A DNA stretch of 50,756 nucleotides from Opitutia bacterium. GTDB lineage: Bacteria > Verrucomicrobiota > Kiritimatiellia > CAIQIC01 > Lenti-01. The position numbers and the translations under genes were made by a program. The notes beneath the pieces were generated by a model. That model ran no database searches, was not told where the DNA came from, and saw nothing but the letters and a program-made list of their open reading frames with translations. The DNA is taken from contig SABN01000010.1 in the NCBI GenBank assembly GCA_009928955.1, positions 1 to 50,756 of the forward strand, read 5' to 3'. This document shows, piece after piece, positions 17,213 through 25,357 of the stretch (position 1 is the stretch's first letter; every line of letters starts with the position of its first letter).

Positions 17213-18292
17213 TTACCGGTCCCGGTGCCGGAAGATCTCCTTTTGCCACTGGGCGATCTTCTTCCAGCGCGTTTTTTCCGCCAATTGCGCGCCCAGATCG
17301 CGCTTTTGCTCCTGATAGGCCTGCTCGCGCTTCAAGCTCAGGTAATGCTCGAAGCGCCGCGCCTCCAAGCTCCCCTCGCCCAGCGCCCGCTGCACCGCGC
17401 AGCCGGGCTCGGCCTCGTGCCGGCAATCCCGGAACCGGCACTGTTCCGCCAGCGCCGCCACCTCCGGAAACACGGAATCCAATTCTTCGCCCGCCCCCCA
17501 CGGCTGGAACTCGCGCAACCCGGCCGTATCGATCAGCAGGCCGCCGGAAGGAATCCGGAACAATTCGCGCCGCGTCGTGGTGTGGCGCCCGCGCGCATCC
17601 TCCTCGCGCACCGGCTGCGTTTCCTGGATTCCCGCGCCCAGTAGCGCGTTGACCAGCGCCGATTTGCCGACGCCCGACGGCCCCAGCAGCACCCCCGTCC
17701 GGTTGCCGGCCAGCCACGGACGCAGCTCGTCCACGCCCCAGCCTTCGATCGCGCTCAAGGCCACGATCGGCACGTCCATCACCGCGGACTGCGCCTCCCG
17801 CACCCGCGCCCCGATGTCGTCGCACAGGTCGGCCTTGTTCAGCACCGCCACCGCCTCGGCGCCGCTCGCCCGCACCAGCGCCAAGGCGCGCTCGATGCGC
17901 GGCAGGTTGAATCCACGCCCCGCGTCCAGCGCGCTGACCATGAAGACGAGGTCCACGTTCGCCGCCAGCACCTGCGCCCGCGTCGCCCGCCCGACTTCCT
18001 GACGCGACAGGCACGTGCGGCGCGACAGCACCGCCTCGATGCCCGCCCGCGCGCACGTCGGCCGCGGATCCACCGCCACCCAGTCGCCCACGCCCGGCAT
18101 GTCCGCTTCGCCGGCCTCGACCGCGTGGCGGAACCGCCCCGTCGGCTCCGCCGTGCGGCCGCCCGTCTCCAACTGGATCTCGCAGGCGCCGCGGTCCTGC
18201 CGCACCACCCGCGCCGGCTCCAAGCCCGCCGCCGCGTGCGGCGCGAACGCCGCCGCCCAATTCTCGTCCCAACCCCACTCGCGCAGGTTCAT
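17213..18292 (-). CDS. rsgA: Ribosome small-subunit-dependent GTPase A
   Basis: A 359-residue circularly permuted GTPase that assists late 30S maturation. N-terminal OB-type region with VGDWVAVDPRP; then G4 VLNKADL, G5 VALSAIEG, G1 GPSGVGKSALVNALLG and G3 LIDTAGLREF in the permuted order typical of RsgA. The C-terminal zinc knuckle is CRFRDCRHEAEPGCAV. The start overlaps the stop of the upstream RNHCP gene by 4 nt. Confidence 0.95.
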   Translation of the reverse strand: MNLREWGWDENWAAAFAPHAAAGLEPARVVRQDRGACEIQLETGGRTAEPTGRFRHAVEAGEADMPGVGDWVAVDPRPTCARAGIEAVLSRRTCLSRQEVGRATRAQVLAANVDLVFMVSALDAGRGFNLPRIERALALVRASGAEAVAVLNKADLCDDIGARVREAQSAVMDVPIVALSAIEGWGVDELRPWLAGNRTGVLLGPSGVGKSALVNALLGAGIQETQPVREEDARGRHTTTRRELFRIPSGGLLIDTAGLREFQPWGAGEELDSVFPEVAALAEQCRFRDCRHEAEPGCAVQRALGEGSLEARRFEHYLSLKREQAYQEQKRDLGAQLAEKTRWKKIAQWQKEIFRHRDR

Positions 18293-18684
18293 GGCTGCAC
18301 CTCCCCGGACGCGGCGAGCGATCCGCCGATCCGGTCCAAGGGGAACGGCGGACGCGCCAGCGGGCGCAGCGCCATGGAGACCAACAACACGTCGTTGTCG
18401 TCGCCCCCGATGCGGTTCATGCGGATCATGCCGCACCGCTGGCAGCGGTGCAGGATCGACCACTCGCCGTTGCCTTGGATGCCGACGGCGATCGGCTCCA
18501 TCGGCCCCCGGCAGGCGGACCGCCGGTCGCCCGTCTTCAGGTCCACATGCAGGCTCCACAAGCAATGCGGACAGTGGTTTCGATGCGCCGTCCCCGGAGC
18601 GGTCCCGGGAATGGTGTGGTCGCAATGGGTACACAGGAAAGCCGTGCCGGGCATGCCGGCGGTCGGCGGGTAATCTCTCGTCAT
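18289..18684 (-). CDS. RNHCP domain protein
   Basis: A 131-residue protein with the RNHCP family signature: FLCTHCDH, HRNHCPHCLWSLHVD, GDRRSACRGPMEPI, HRCQRCGMIRMNRI and GDDND. Three Cys-x-x-Cys pairs suggest a zinc ribbon. The family is uncharacterised and often lies beside rsgA. The start at 18684 is chosen for GGAG upstream and because the preceding in-frame residues look untranslated. Overlap with rsgA implies co-expression. Confidence 0.85.
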   Translation of the reverse strand: MTRDYPPTAGMPGTAFLCTHCDHTIPGTAPGTAHRNHCPHCLWSLHVDLKTGDRRSACRGPMEPIAVGIQGNGEWSILHRCQRCGMIRMNRIGGDDNDVLLVSMALRPLARPPFPLDRIGGSLAASGEVQP

Positions 18685-18959
18685 GGGAATCAAGCTCCAA
18701 CAAAACAGGGGGAAAACAGGAAACAAACGCACCGGACCGGATCCCGGAAAAGGGGATCGACCGCTGCCTGCGGGAACCCGGGCCTGGATGGAAAATCCGT
18801 CGCGGAGCGACTAGACGGCCGGCGTATCGCAGGGGAGCGCTTGCCAATTCAAATTGGAATGGATTGCACGCATCTTGGTTTTCCCTGTCATCACTGACGA
18901 TGGCCGGAACTTATCCAATCCCCCGTTTTTCGTCAATCCCGCCCAACTCACGATTGGGG

Positions 18960-19952
18960 TCAGCCCTTGAATAGTGAATTTAACGCCTTGCGCCATCGAA
19001 CCGCCTCGGCCGAATCCGCTGTGCCGCGAATCATGTGGCTGACGGACGAACCGGTGGTCAAGCCGAGACGGTCCGCGATATCACGCTGGTTCAACCCCGC
19101 ATATTGCTGAAGCGACCAAGCAAAAAATCCCCTCACCGCCCGGCCGGCCTTGTAGGCCTTGAATTGCGCCCATCGGTCGCCCACAACCTCGCGAACAGCT
19201 TCCTCGACATCCTTGGCTGTTTTCCAGTTCCGGATCTGCCGAAGTGCAACATCTTCCCGCTTCAAACCCTCCATCTTCCGCCAATGCAAATTTCTGACCG
19301 CGTCGACGAAGGTATCCGATCCGATCGCGACGCCGCGGCCTTGCATCAGGGCGGCGAAATCCTCGTCTGTCTGCGCCAAGCCCGCCTCGACATAGCGGAC
19401 ATAATCCTTGGCTATGTCGCCCTTGCCCGCGCCAGCCATCATGGCGAGCACCGGACCACTGGACAGCAGACCGCTCGGGTCGGCTTTTCCCGCATATTCG
19501 GCGAAACTGCTCCAAGCGTATGTGCGCAAATATTGACGCCGTTCTTTCAGCGGCTTCTCTCTGATGCCGGCCATCTGCACCGGATTGAGATGCACATAGC
19601 GGCTCAATTTCAGCAGATACTCGTTGCCCTCCACCATCTGCGCCCCATAGCGCCCCTGCATCAGATGCCCCGCCCGCTGATGGCGGCGGTTGAAATACAC
19701 CGTGTACCCCGTGAGCAGGCTGCCCATGAACTTGTCCAGGTTTCCCAACGGCGTCTCCACCAGCAGATGAATGTGGTTGGGCATCAGGCAATACAAATAC
19801 ACTTTCACCTGACACGTCGAGGCGCTTTCCGCCAAGCGCTTCAGGAACCGATCCCGATCCCGGTCATCCCGAAAGATGGCCTGCCGCTCGTTTCCGCGGC
19901 TGGTGACATGGTAAATGCCACCCTCGATCAATGCCCGGGGTTTTCTTGCCAT
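18960..19952 (-). CDS. REP-associated tyrosine transposase (Y1_Tnp family)
   Basis: A 330-residue IS200/IS605-like single-stranded DNA transposase. It begins with MARKPRALIEGGIYHVTSRG and has the HUH motif as MPNHIHLLVE, then RYVHLNPVQMAG. The catalytic tyrosine is probably in the YLLKLSRYVHLN segment. The C-terminal region ends in a helix-turn-helix-like part (LNQRDIADRLGLTTGSSVSHMI). It appears intact. The start at 19952 is chosen over one 42 nt upstream because homologues begin with the MARK/R-type N-terminus. Confidence 0.9.
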   Translation of the reverse strand: MARKPRALIEGGIYHVTSRGNERQAIFRDDRDRDRFLKRLAESASTCQVKVYLYCLMPNHIHLLVETPLGNLDKFMGSLLTGYTVYFNRRHQRAGHLMQGRYGAQMVEGNEYLLKLSRYVHLNPVQMAGIREKPLKERRQYLRTYAWSSFAEYAGKADPSGLLSSGPVLAMMAGAGKGDIAKDYVRYVEAGLAQTDEDFAALMQGRGVAIGSDTFVDAVRNLHWRKMEGLKREDVALRQIRNWKTAKDVEEAVREVVGDRWAQFKAYKAGRAVRGFFAWSLQQYAGLNQRDIADRLGLTTGSSVSHMIRGTADSAEAVRWRKALNSLFKG

Positions 19953-19988
19953 GGTCCGATGACACCAAAAACAGCCGGTCTCGTCAAG

Positions 19989-20045
19989 ATTCATAATTCA
20001 AGGGCTGACCCTAATTCAATTGGGGTCAGCCCTTGAATTATGAAT
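19989..20045. repeat. Perfect 23-bp inverted repeat of the RAYT element
   Basis: Arms 19989-20011 and 20023-20045 are exact reverse complements around an 11-nt spacer. They contain the GGGTCAGCCCTTGAATTATG sequence also present (partly) at the other end of the transposase gene. The DNA could form a stable hairpin, the form recognised by RAYT enzymes. Confidence 0.85.
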
Positions 20046-20134
20046 TTCATCGCCTCGAGCAGGCCGGAGCGCAACTCATTATGAACGTGAGTTCAGTATT
20101 GCAATCCGTCCGCCGTTCCGGCAGGCTGGGAACC

Positions 20135-22246
20135 ATGCCGGCCAACGACCCAACCAATCCCGAACTGCAACTGGCCTTCGACCTCCTGCGGCACACCGGC
20201 CGCCACCTCTTCCTGACCGGCAAGGCGGGCACCGGCAAGACCACCTTCCTGCGCTCGCTCAAGGAACGCCTGCCCAAGCAGATGGTCGTCACCGCTCCCA
20301 CCGGCGTGGCGGCCATCAACGCCGGCGGCGTCACCCTCCACTCGTTCTTCCAGCTCCCCTTCGTCCCGCTCGCCGGTCGCGAAAACGACCAGCAGCACTT
20401 CCGCTTCTCCCGCGACAAGATCGCCATGATCCGCGGCATGGACCTGCTCGTCATCGACGAAATCAGCATGGTGCGGGCCGACCTCCTCGACGCCGTCGAT
20501 GGCGTCCTGCGCCGCTACCGCGACCGCCGCAAGCCGTTCGGCGGCGTCCAACTCCTCCTGATCGGCGACCTCCAGCAACTTTCGCCCGTCGTGAAGGAAG
20601 CCGAGTGGGAGCTCCTGCGCGACCTCTACGACACGCCCTACTTCTTCGGCAGCCGCGCCCTCCGCGAAACCGACTACGCCTGCATCGAACTCACCCAGGT
20701 CTACCGCCAGCAGGACGGCCGCTTCCTCGACCTCCTCAACGCCGTCCGCGAAAACCGCCTCTCCCCCGCCGCCCTCGCCGAACTCAACCGCCGCCACGTC
20801 CCGGATTTTGCGCCCGCCGACGCCGAAGGCTACATCACCCTCTGCACCCACAACGCGCAGGCCCAGCGCCTCAATGATTCCAAGCTGCGCGACATCCCCG
20901 CCCCCGCCGTCCGCTTCGCCGCCGAAATCACCGGCGCCTTCCCCGAACTGTCCTATCCCGTCGATCCGCAGATCGAGCTCAAGGTCGGCGCGCAAGTTAT
21001 GTTCGTCAAGAACGACCCCTCGCCCGACAAGCGCTTCTTCAACGGCCGCATCGGCCGCGTCGCCGCCATCGACGGCGCCACCGTCCGCGTCCGCTGCCCC
21101 GGCGACTTCGCCGACATCCCCGTCGAGCCCATGCAGTGGGACAACGTCAAATACGCCATCGACCCCGGCACCAACCGCATCGCCGAAACCATCGAAGGCA
21201 CCTTCAAGCAGATCCCGCTCAAGCTCGCCTGGGCCATCACCATCCACAAGAGCCAGGGCCTCACCTTCGAGCGCGCCGTCATCGAAGCCGACGCCTCCTT
21301 CGCCCACGGCCAAGTCTACGTCGCCCTCTCCCGCTGCAAGACGCTCGAAGGCCTCGTCCTGCGCACCCCCCTGCGCCCGAGCAGCATCATCGCCGACCCC
21401 GCCGTCGCCGACTACGTCCGCCAGATGTCCGCGCGCCATCCCGACCCCGCCCGCCTCGAACTCGACCGCCTGACCTATCAGCGCGAACTCCTCGTCAATC
21501 TCTTCAGCTTCCACCGCCTCCGCTACCAGCTCAACGCCCTCCTCGAACTGGCCGACCTCAACCGCGCCAGCGTCCTGCCCGGCCTTGTCGAACTCTTCGG
21601 CCGCCTGCACGACGCCGCGCAGGCCGACCTCGTCGCCGTCGGCGACAAGTTCCTCCTCCAGATCGACCGCCTCCTCACCGACCACCCCGATGCCGAAACC
21701 AATCCCGCCCTCCGCGAGCGCCTGCAAAAAGCCCACGCCTACTTCGAGGACAAGCTCCTCCGCGGCATCCTTGATCCCCTCTCCGACGCCGACTGCGAAC
21801 TCGACAACCAGGCCCTGCGCCGCCAGCTCCTCAACGCCAAGGAAAAAGCCGAGTCCGAAGCGCGCATCAAGCTCGCCGGCCTCCGCGCCTGCGCCGACGG
21901 CTTCGACGTCCAGACCTTCCTCGCCGCCCGCGCCGCCGCCACCCTCGACGTGCCCCCCGCCGCCCCCAAATCGCGACGCAAAGGCAAAGCCGCCGCCGCC
22001 GCCATCGACACCTCCTCCGCCCCGGCGAATCCGGTCCTTTTCGAAGCCCTGCGCGCCTGGCGCGCCGAACAAGCCGCCGCCCTGAAAGTCCCCGCCTACC
22101 ACCTCTTCTCCCAGAAAACCCTCTACGCCCTCGCCGCCGCCGCGCCCAAAACCGAAGCCCAGCTCGCCGACATCCACGGCATCGGCCCCAAGAAGCTCGC
22201 CCAATACGGCGAAGCCCTCCTCGACCTCGTCCGCCAAAACTCCTGA
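20135..22246 (+). CDS. Pif1/RecD-like helicase with C-terminal HRDC domain
   Basis: A 703-residue superfamily 1 helicase. Walker A is LTGKAGTGKTTFL, followed by VTAPTGVAAINAGG (motif Ia), LLVIDEISMV (Walker B), LIGDLQQLSPVV (motif III), ELTQVYRQQD (motif IV) and AITIHKSQGLTF (motif V) with VALSRCKTLEGL (motif VI). The C-terminal 70 residues are an HRDC nucleic-acid-binding domain (HGIGPKKLAQYGEALLDLV). The start at 20135 is chosen because homologous sequence begins at NPELQLAFDLL. In-frame ATGs at 20033 and 20081 lie within or just after the RAYT repeat and are probably not used. Confidence 0.88.
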   Translation: MPANDPTNPELQLAFDLLRHTGRHLFLTGKAGTGKTTFLRSLKERLPKQMVVTAPTGVAAINAGGVTLHSFFQLPFVPLAGRENDQQHFRFSRDKIAMIRGMDLLVIDEISMVRADLLDAVDGVLRRYRDRRKPFGGVQLLLIGDLQQLSPVVKEAEWELLRDLYDTPYFFGSRALRETDYACIELTQVYRQQDGRFLDLLNAVRENRLSPAALAELNRRHVPDFAPADAEGYITLCTHNAQAQRLNDSKLRDIPAPAVRFAAEITGAFPELSYPVDPQIELKVGAQVMFVKNDPSPDKRFFNGRIGRVAAIDGATVRVRCPGDFADIPVEPMQWDNVKYAIDPGTNRIAETIEGTFKQIPLKLAWAITIHKSQGLTFERAVIEADASFAHGQVYVALSRCKTLEGLVLRTPLRPSSIIADPAVADYVRQMSARHPDPARLELDRLTYQRELLVNLFSFHRLRYQLNALLELADLNRASVLPGLVELFGRLHDAAQADLVAVGDKFLLQIDRLLTDHPDAETNPALRERLQKAHAYFEDKLLRGILDPLSDADCELDNQALRRQLLNAKEKAESEARIKLAGLRACADGFDVQTFLAARAAATLDVPPAAPKSRRKGKAAAAAIDTSSAPANPVLFEALRAWRAEQAAALKVPAYHLFSQKTLYALAAAAPKTEAQLADIHGIGPKKLAQYGEALLDLVRQNS

Positions 22247-22388
22247 AACGACGGCGGCAGGATGCCGCCGCTCCCGTCAAAACCATCCGCCCGAACGGGA
22301 CCGGCGGCTTCCAGCCGCCGCAGAAACACAGTTTCCCCTTCCTTCTTCCCCTGCTAGGATGGCCCGCGATGCATGCCGCCCCGTCCAG

Positions 22389-22513
22389 TTTTTCCACACT
22401 GTGGAAAAAAGTTTTCCACACCGTGGAAAAAAACAGCCTATTTTTCCACACAATGGAAAAAGTTTTCGCGATTTTTCCACACAATGGAAAAAAGTTTTCC
22501 ACACCGTGGAAAA
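22389..22513. repeat. Cluster of five TTTTCCAC...GTGGAAAA palindromes
   Basis: Palindromes at 22389-22409, 22412-22430, 22441-22461, 22472-22492 and 22495-22513. Arms are TTTTCC/GGAAAA extended by A-C and G-T, with centres C, ACC or CACAA. Units 2 and 5 are identical, as are units 3 and 4. The half-site TTTTCCACA is close to a DnaA box (TTATCCACA). The cluster ends 23 nt before the start of the ABC permease gene. A second cluster is at 45804-45927. Confidence 0.85.
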
Positions 22514-22536
22514 CGTTCCCGGAGGGCCCCTGACCC

Positions 22537-24207
22537 ATGCCCATCCTCTCCCGGATCGGACGCAAATCGCCGCAAACGCGCCTCCTGATCGCCGCGATCT
22601 ACGCGGCGCTCCTGGCGGGCGCCTTGGCGATGCTCTATCCGCTGGGCCTCATGATCGCCGGCTCGACCAAATCCATCGCCGACCAGCGCGAGACGGCCCT
22701 GCTCCCCCGCTTCCTCGTTTCCGACGAGGCGCTCTGGCAGAAGCACCTCGAAGCGCTCTTCAACGAATCGATGGATTCCCTCAACATCGCCTTCGACACC
22801 GACTACGCCACCTTCGAGGACATCCCCCTGCCGCCGCCCGACGGCCCCGGCTCTGAGCTGCTCCCGCTCTGGCGCGAGTTCCTCGCCTCCGGCGCGCTCC
22901 CGCAACACGCCATCGCCCTCGGCCACTACTGGGCCCCGCAGGCGGGCGCGTTCCCCGCGCAGCTCCGCGAGTTCCGCCACCGCCTGCGCGGAAAATTCGG
23001 CACGCTCGCCGCGCTCAACGCCGCGCTCGGCTCGGATTTCGACGCGTGGTACGCCGTCTTCCTCCAGCCCCCCGCCTACCTTTTCCCGCACGCCAAGCCC
23101 GACGCCACCCCGCTGGCGACCGAGTTCGACGCCTTCAAGCTCGCCGCGCCCGACTGGTGCCAAACCGTCCTCTCGCCCGAAGGCTTCTTCAAGAAGCTCT
23201 ACCTCAAGCCGCGCCATTCCAAGGACATCGCCGCCTACAACGCCGCGCACGGCACGGCCCATGCCTCCTACGCCGACGTGCCGCTTCCGCGCGAATTCCC
23301 CGCCGATGCCTCCCCGCTCGAACAGCAGGAGTGGCGCGACTTCACCGCCAACACCCTCTCGCCGCTGTGGCAAACCAACGGCATCCTCGACACTCCGGAT
23401 TCCCGCTGGCGCGATTTTCTATCCAAGCAAAACCATTCCACCATTCTTGATTCTTCATTCTTAATTCTTAATTCACCGATGCCCCAATTCGCCCACCACG
23501 CCGACCTGTTCCGCGCGCACAAGGCGGAGATCCGCCGCGAATTCCTCGTCCGCAATTTCCGGACCGTGCTGGACTACATCCTCTTCCACGGCCGCGGCAT
23601 CGCGAACACGGTGATCTACTGCACCCTCGCCGTGCTGCTCGCCCTGCTGGTCAACCCCCTCGCCGCCTACGCGCTCAGCCGCTTCAAACCCTCCGCCGGA
23701 CCGCAGATCCTCCTCTTCCTGATGCTCACCATGGCCTTCCCGCACATGGTCACGCAAATCCCGGTTTTCATCCTCCTGCGCGAACTCGGACTGCTCAACA
23801 CCTTCGCCGCGCTGCTCCTGCCCGGCATGGCCAGCGGCTATTCCATCTTCCTCCTCAAGGGCTTCTTCGATTCCCTCCCGCGCGACCTCTACGAATCCGC
23901 CCAGCTCGACGGCGCCGGCGAATGGACGCTTTTCTGGCACATCACCATGCGCCTCTCCACCCCCATCCTCTCCGTCATCGCCCTGCAGGCGTTCTCGGTC
24001 GCCTACGCCAATTTCATGTATGCCCTGCTCATCTGCCAAGATCCCAAGATGTGGACGCTCATGGTCTGGCTCTACCAGCTCCAGCAGCGCTCCGGCCCCG
24101 GCGTCGTGCAGGCGTCGCTGCTGCTTGCCGCGCTCCCCACCCTCGCCGTCTTCCTCGCCTGCCAGCGCGTCCTCCTCCGCGGCATCGTCGTCCCCGTCGA
24201 GAAATAG
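22537..24207 (+). CDS. Sugar-type ABC transporter permease (MalG-like) with large insertion
   Basis: A 556-residue protein, about twice the usual length. The first helix is LLIAAIYAALLAGALAMLYPLGLMI. The standard permease body starts near residue 345 (TVIYCTLAVLLALLVNPLAAYALSR) and has the EAA-type loop ESAQLDGAGEWTLFWHITMRLSTPILS. Between them lie about 290 residues of mostly soluble sequence that would face the periplasm. That insert includes an in-frame stretch from a heptamer DNA repeat (DSSFLILNS). No partner permease, ATPase or binding protein is in the window. GGAGGG precedes the start. Confidence 0.85.
   Translation: MPILSRIGRKSPQTRLLIAAIYAALLAGALAMLYPLGLMIAGSTKSIADQRETALLPRFLVSDEALWQKHLEALFNESMDSLNIAFDTDYATFEDIPLPPPDGPGSELLPLWREFLASGALPQHAIALGHYWAPQAGAFPAQLREFRHRLRGKFGTLAALNAALGSDFDAWYAVFLQPPAYLFPHAKPDATPLATEFDAFKLAAPDWCQTVLSPEGFFKKLYLKPRHSKDIAAYNAAHGTAHASYADVPLPREFPADASPLEQQEWRDFTANTLSPLWQTNGILDTPDSRWRDFLSKQNHSTILDSSFLILNSPMPQFAHHADLFRAHKAEIRREFLVRNFRTVLDYILFHGRGIANTVIYCTLAVLLALLVNPLAAYALSRFKPSAGPQILLFLMLTMAFPHMVTQIPVFILLRELGLLNTFAALLLPGMASGYSIFLLKGFFDSLPRDLYESAQLDGAGEWTLFWHITMRLSTPILSVIALQAFSVAYANFMYALLICQDPKMWTLMVWLYQLQQRSGPGVVQASLLLAALPTLAVFLACQRVLLRGIVVPVEK
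23443..23474 (+). repeat. ATTCTTN heptamer repeat inside the permease gene
   Basis: Four and a half units of the 7-mer ATTCTTN (N = G, C, A, A) run without interruption. This AT-rich patch stands out from its GC-rich surroundings and keeps the reading frame open, encoding part of the insertion. Confidence 0.85.
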
Positions 24208-24237
24208 CCCGCCCCACAAAGCATCCCGGCAGACGGC

Positions 24238-24261
24238 TATCACTTATAATTATATGTGATA
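24238..24261. promoter_or_regulatory. 24-bp near-perfect palindrome, AT-rich
   Basis: The sequence from TATCAC to GTGATA is a palindrome with 12-bp half-sites and one mismatch per half, centred on AT. It lies 30 nt after the permease stop, near the end of the convergent RGG-protein gene. It could be an operator or part of a termination region; which one is unresolved. Confidence 0.4.
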
Positions 24262-24275
24262 GGGGTGTCCCGTCT

Positions 24276-24314
24276 CCAAAACAACAAACGGCCGAGGCTT
24301 TCGCCCCGGCCGTT
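24276..24314 (-). terminator. Rho-independent terminator of the RGG-tailed gene
   Basis: On the minus strand AACGGCCG pairs with CGGCCGTT (24314-24307 with 24294-24287), with three more inner pairs and a GAAA-type loop. It is followed by TGTTGTTTT. It lies about 20 nt after the stop of the gene at 24335-25066. Confidence 0.75.
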
Positions 24315-24334
24315 GCCATTCAACCCGGAAGATT

Positions 24335-25066
24335 TTATTCCACCAGGTCGATCAGGTTGCGCACCGCGCTGTTGTTGTCGCTGCCTTCGGAAGACTGTCC
24401 TTCCGAAGCGGGCTGCGACTCGCCGCCGCCATCCTGCGAGACGTTCTGCGACGAATTCTCTTCGCGCGACGGACGGTTTCCGCCGCCATTGCCGCCCCGG
24501 TCGCCGCCGCGATCTCCGCGGTCGCGCCGGCGATCCCGGCCGCCCCGGCGATCCCGGCCGCCGCGGTCGCCGCCGCCATTGCCGCCCCGATCCCCGCCGC
24601 GGTCGCCCCGGTCGCCGCGCTCGCCGCTGGGCATTCCGCCCTGCAGGAAAGCCTTGCGGAACGTGCTGCTGCACAGCACCGGAATGCCGGCTTCCGTCGC
24701 GCGGCTTTCCATCGTCACGCCCGAGCTCACCAGCATGCCGTCGTGCTTGCGGCACAGCTTCAACGCCGTCGCCACCAGCTGCTCGGTGTCCGCCTCGAAG
24801 TACACCTTCAAGCCGTTGAACTCGCCGCCGTTCTCCACCTCGCGCAACGGACGGTCGCTTTCGAACACCACCTGGATCTCGAGGTTCTCCTGCTTCGCCA
24901 CCCGCGCCAGCGCGTTCAGCATCTGGATCTGCTCGCGGGGCGCCATGCGCCGGCCTGTCTTCTCATCCACCAATCGCGCTCCATCCACCACATACGTGCG
25001 TGAATTCCGGCGCGGTGAACCGCTGGCCGGTGCGAAGAACGATTTGATCGTTTCCATGAAGCTCAT
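24335..25066 (-). CDS. Possible NYN/PIN-like protein with RGG-rich tail
   Basis: A 243-residue protein in two parts. Residues about 20-140 look like a small alpha/beta nuclease-type domain: RTYVVDGARLV at the first strand, QVVFESDRPL, and a late strand GMLVSSGVTMESRATEAGIPV. This resembles NYN/PIN folds, but a full acidic active site is not evident. Residues about 147-200 are low complexity with repeated GDRGG, GGDRGGRDRR and GGNGGG, like RGG RNA-binding tails. The end is Ser/Asn/Gln-rich and acidic. An RNA-related role is inference. The start is uncertain among several close ATGs (25057, 25066, 25078). Confidence 0.7.
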   Translation of the reverse strand: MSFMETIKSFFAPASGSPRRNSRTYVVDGARLVDEKTGRRMAPREQIQMLNALARVAKQENLEIQVVFESDRPLREVENGGEFNGLKVYFEADTEQLVATALKLCRKHDGMLVSSGVTMESRATEAGIPVLCSSTFRKAFLQGGMPSGERGDRGDRGGDRGGNGGGDRGGRDRRGGRDRRRDRGDRGGDRGGNGGGNRPSREENSSQNVSQDGGGESQPASEGQSSEGSDNNSAVRNLIDLVE

Positions 25067-25284
25067 TCGAATCTTCATCCTTCTTTTCTTGTCGTTGCCC
25101 CGGGACGACTTCTGCCGCGGCCGCAATCCGAAACCATCCCCGCCCCGCTTCCTTGGTTCCCGCCCCGATGCATGCGGCCGGCCGTCGCAAAGTCCTACGC
25201 TTTCCCGGACAAACTGGGGGGGATGCTACGCCGCTCCCCCCGCTCCCGCAAGCCTCGATTTCCCCCCGCCGGTCTCTTCGGGGG

Positions 25285-25333
25285 TTGAATCCCGGCGGCG
25301 AACCGTTTAGGATGCCTTCCCAAAGTTTGGAAA
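25285..25333 (+). promoter_or_regulatory. Candidate serC promoter with overlapping palindrome
   Basis: TTGAAT (25285-25290), a 17-nt spacer and TAGGAT (25308-25313) form a good housekeeping promoter. TTCCCAAAGTTTGGAAA (25317-25333) lies at the expected start of transcription and is an imperfect palindrome, which could be an operator. Confidence 0.55.
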
Positions 25334-25357
25334 CCAGAACTCAAAGAAGGAACCCGC

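Larger units (their letters stand above)
18953..20045 (-). mobile_element. RAYT (REP-associated tyrosine transposase) element with flanking repeats
   Basis: ATTGGGGTCAGCCCTTGAAT occurs at both ends, at 18953-18972 and 20019-20038. At the 5' side of the transposase the repeat is doubled head to head as a perfect 23-bp inverted repeat (19989-20011 with 20023-20045, 11-nt loop). The stop codon of the transposase lies within the left copy. This is the usual layout of a RAYT gene with its REP sequences. Confidence 0.8.

Noticed and set aside
20093-22237. Long open frame antisense to the helicase gene
   Set aside because: It is Gly/Glu/Val-rich sequence produced by the strong third-base GC bias of the real gene on the other strand and has no family motifs.
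22389-22513. CRISPR array
   Set aside because: Units are palindromic, irregularly spaced, have no constant-length unique spacers and no cas genes are nearby.
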